From Peptococcaceae bacterium UBA3933 (GTDB lineage Bacteria > Bacillota > Peptococcia > Peptococcales > BICA1-8), in the NCBI GenBank assembly GCA_002385805.1, contig DGEF01000031.1:10650-17701 (forward strand): 7,052 nucleotides of DNA. Direction: 5' to 3'. Below the pieces are notes generated by a model. That model ran no database searches, was not told where the DNA came from, and saw only the letters and a list, made by a program, of their open reading frames with translations. A program made the translations under genes and the position numbers. This document shows, piece by piece, positions 5,102 to 7,052 of the stretch; position 1 is the first letter of the stretch, and each line of letters opens with the position of its first letter.

Positions 5102-6313
5102 ATGTTAATAATTGGCCTAATTGTTACCTTTTCCTTAATATTAATACTGGTCACAAGAAAGGTGCCTATCGGCATGGCTGTTCTTTTTGGAGGAGTCATA
5201 CTGGCTCTATTTGCAGGTTTACGGGCTCCCCAAATCATCAAAATTATCCTTCTAACCTTTACCCAGAAAGGCACCCAGCAATTGATACTGACCGTAGTGT
5301 TAATAAGTATTCTTAGTACCATGATGCAGGAATACGGGATTATGGATTTAATGATAAAATATCTGGAAAAAACCTTTAAAAGCATTAAAACACTGCTTTT
5401 TATCATTCCTTCCCTTTTATCAACCTTTACTGCCTCCGGTGCTGCCATTATTGCCGCCCCGATTATTGACGGGTTAGGGGACAGAGCAGGTTTAAGCGGA
5501 CCTAAAAAGGCAGCCATCAATCTCTATATTAGACACGCCTGGTATTTCATGTTACCTATTGCCGTTAACTTAATTAATGCTTCATATATTAGCAATATCC
5601 CTATTAAACAACTGGCCTTTGCACAAGCCCCGGTATCTTTAATCTGCTTAATCACCGGCTACCTGGTTTATCTACACCCTTTGAAAAACACATTAATGGA
5701 AAATGTAGCTGAATCCGAAAATAAAGAGCAAAAGGAAAAACCTTTTCTTAAAGCTTTTCTTTACACTTCACCCATTCTTTTATGTGTATTGCTGGTTTTT
5801 TTCATTCCCTCTTATTTAGCTTTGTTGGCCGGTTGTCTGCTGGCCTATTTTATCCGGCAAAAGAACATTCCTTTTGCCCGTATTGTTTTAAATAAAAGGG
5901 GATGGCCTCTGATCCAGGCCGCTGCCGGAGTTATGATTTTTAAGAATTTTATTGAAAATATCCCTGAATTAAAGCTATTACTTGAACAAGTAATTAATTT
6001 GGGTATACCTTTAGAAATTGTAATCATTATCATGACTGTCCTGGCCGGATATGTGGCCGCTAACCTAACGGTGGTAACAGGTCTTCTGTACCCTTTAATT
6101 TTACCTCTTGTTTCTCCGGAACAAGTATTGCCGACGGCAGCCTTAATTTATACTCTTGGTTACTGCAGTTACTTTATCTCCCCCATCCACCTCTGTCAGG
6201 CCTTAACCAACGAGTATTTTCAGGTAGAAATGAAAGATTTATATAAAGAATATAAAATCACCGTACCGGTCATGTTTCTAGCCAGCCTGTTTACGTATCT
6301 TCTCATAAGGTAA
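5102..6313 (+). CDS. DUF401-family polytopic membrane protein, probable transporter
   Basis: The 403-residue protein is almost entirely hydrophobic, with roughly ten membrane segments. It has the features I associate with DUF401 (PF04165), found in archaea and anaerobic Firmicutes: TASGAAIIAAPIIDGLG (110-126), RHAWYFMLPI (144-153) and near the end YFISPIHLCQALTNEYF (357-373). The protein looks two-fold: a first half with a small-residue/Pro re-entrant-like segment at 108-122, a charged cytoplasmic-looking loop (195-216, ESENKEQKEK), then a second half with a similar segment (317-336, NLTVVTGLLYPLILP). That layout is typical of the ion-transporter superfamily, so a secondary carrier for an anion or organic acid is plausible, but the substrate is unknown. 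ATG 5102 has GAGG seven bases upstream. It stands alone after a terminator, with its own promoter and direct repeats, and converges on the next gene. Confidence 0.85.
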   Translation: MLIIGLIVTFSLILILVTRKVPIGMAVLFGGVILALFAGLRAPQIIKIILLTFTQKGTQQLILTVVLISILSTMMQEYGIMDLMIKYLEKTFKSIKTLLFIIPSLLSTFTASGAAIIAAPIIDGLGDRAGLSGPKKAAINLYIRHAWYFMLPIAVNLINASYISNIPIKQLAFAQAPVSLICLITGYLVYLHPLKNTLMENVAESENKEQKEKPFLKAFLYTSPILLCVLLVFFIPSYLALLAGCLLAYFIRQKNIPFARIVLNKRGWPLIQAAAGVMIFKNFIENIPELKLLLEQVINLGIPLEIVIIIMTVLAGYVAANLTVVTGLLYPLILPLVSPEQVLPTAALIYTLGYCSYFISPIHLCQALTNEYFQVEMKDLYKEYKITVPVMFLASLFTYLLIR

Positions 6314-6322
6314 ATCTATTTT

Positions 6323-6418
6323 CACAGAAATTAATAATGTCGTCGTTCCACGGGGTTTTGCACCATTGAGGATCGACGACAAATTTATTTAAAAAGTAAT
6401 TATTTAAAGTTATCTGTG
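6323..6418. repeat. Nested inverted-repeat element in the convergent gap
   Basis: The core is an imperfect hairpin: TGTCGTCG (6338-6345) pairs with CGACGACA (6374-6381), and after one mismatch TCC (6347-6349) pairs with GGA (6370-6372), leaving a 20-nt loop. Outside it, CACAGA (6323-6328) is mirrored by TCTGTG (6413-6418), separated from the core by AT-rich arms. No T tract follows the core directly on either strand, so it is not a textbook intrinsic terminator. It may still end both convergent transcripts. The GC-rich core with AT-rich flanks and terminal inverted repeats looks like a small palindromic interspersed repeat. The gap between the genes at 6313 and 6434 holds nothing else recognisable. 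Confidence 0.55.
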
Positions 6419-6433
6419 TGTATCCGTGGTTCC

Positions 6434-7052
6434 CTATTTCCTGCAAGCCCAAGTAGTACAATAAGCACAATTTTGCCCACCGGCACAAAAACCTTTTTTC
6501 TTTTCTCCTTGAGGGTATTCCTGAGAAACAGGCATAGAGGACCAGCCGATTAAAGCTGTAATCGATTTAACAGGTTCTAAAAGATAATTCTCCGTAACCT
6601 TAATTTTTGGTTTTGTTTGTAAAATTTCCAAGATTTTCTCTTGATCTTTAAGAGACCAGTCACCATAACCGGGACTGAATCTTAAAGTGGAAAATAAGCC
6701 TTTAGGGAGAAAAATTCCTTTTAAATAAGAATGTATTTTCTCAGCCAGGATTTCCACTGCTTCTGAACCCAAAATGTCCGCTACCGTTCCTTCCCAGAGT
6801 TTGCCTTTCTGTAAACAGTCTTGGGCATAATGAGGCAACTCCTGGCCAATAGTAACCGCTAAAAGGGTGGCTTTAGAACAACCGGCCAAACCTAAGGCTA
6901 CATAGGCACTGTCAATGATTAATTTCCCTTCCTCCAGAGATATTCTGTTTTGTTCCTGACCGTCCACCTTTAACTCCCGCCAAAAAGCCACAGGCTGAAT
7001 ATACTTTTGTAACTCCCTCAGTTTTTCTTGGGCTCCCGCTAATTGAGGTCTT
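6434..7052 (-). CDS. Stand-alone methionine synthase (B12) activation-domain protein, 5' end outside window
   Basis: The visible 205 residues match the C-terminal reactivation domain of cobalamin-dependent methionine synthase (PF02965). This domain binds S-adenosylmethionine and supports reductive remethylation of inactive cob(II)alamin. Diagnostic pieces are LRFSPGYGDWSLKDQ (123-137 of the visible part; Arg124 and Gly128-Tyr129 correspond to the RxxxGY SAM-binding motif), then KVTENYLLEPVKSITALIG (151-169). The tail carries Cys189, Cys195, Cys198 and Cys203, with the C-x2-C-x4-C pattern common in clostridial versions and possibly binding metal. The GTG at 6991 is not the start: it has no RBS, and the frame stays open to the edge with helix-like coding sequence (QEKLRELQKYIQP). 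In such organisms MetH is split, and this protein would act on a separate cobalamin-binding methyltransferase. It could instead serve another corrinoid methyltransferase. The neighbours here do not tell. Confidence 0.88.
   Translation of the reverse strand, partial: RPQLAGAQEKLRELQKYIQPVAFWRELKVDGQEQNRISLEEGKLIIDSAYVALGLAGCSKATLLAVTIGQELPHYAQDCLQKGKLWEGTVADILGSEAVEILAEKIHSYLKGIFLPKGLFSTLRFSPGYGDWSLKDQEKILEILQTKPKIKVTENYLLEPVKSITALIGWSSMPVSQEYPQGEKKKGFCAGGQNCAYCTTWACRK

Noticed and set aside
6338..6381. Hairpin as a textbook intrinsic terminator
   Set aside because: The stem is followed by AAATTT on plus and by ATTATTAA on minus, not by a run of T; the loop is long.
6989..6991. GTG as start of the MetH-activation protein
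   Set aside because: No RBS, and the open frame upstream encodes family-like sequence to the window edge.

Overview
The window looks like chromosomal DNA of a low-to-moderate GC, probably spore-forming Firmicute of the clostridial/Desulfotomaculum-like kind. This is inferred from several things: strong AGGAGG-type ribosome binding sites, extended -10 promoters, TGA used as a stop, a LysM/YkuD L,D-transpeptidase without signal peptide, a DUF401 membrane protein, and a separately encoded methionine-synthase activation domain with a Cys tail. No mobile element, CRISPR array, rRNA or tRNA was seen.

Left part (1-4030, minus strand): a compact ABC operon read right to left. It encodes a LolD/MacB-type ATPase (3320-4030), a secreted and membrane-anchored protein with about four CARDB-like beta-sandwich repeats (1468-3327), and a MacB/FtsX-type permease (117-1475). 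Both junctions overlap by exactly 8 nt, so the three products are probably translationally coupled and form one machine: a cytoplasmic ATPase, a membrane permease, and an extracytoplasmic CARDB arm in the place where an adaptor might be expected. After a 95-nt gap holding a perfect dyad and a possible 11-codon leader ORF, a fourth gene starts with a good RBS and GTG at position 21 and leaves the window. The operon promoter is probably the extended -10 at 4096-4104.

Middle (4031-5026, plus strand): a divergent L,D-transpeptidase with a C-terminal LysM domain (4222-4791), then a 39-residue, lysine-rich hydrophilic protein (4873-4992) and a strong bidirectional terminator (4994-5026). A sigma-K-like promoter precedes the transpeptidase and a sigma-G-like promoter precedes the small gene. 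If these are real, this is a small sporulation-linked cassette.

Right part: a DUF401 polytopic membrane protein (5102-6313, plus) sits behind a promoter overlapped by a 12-bp tandem direct repeat. It converges on a MetH-activation-domain protein (6434 to the window end, minus), whose true start lies beyond the right edge. The 120-nt convergent gap holds a nested inverted-repeat element, not a classical terminator.

The most interesting items are the ABC-CARDB three-gene unit with methionine-rich segments in two of its proteins, the unannotated 39-aa gene with its sporulation-type promoter, and the nested palindrome at 6323-6418.
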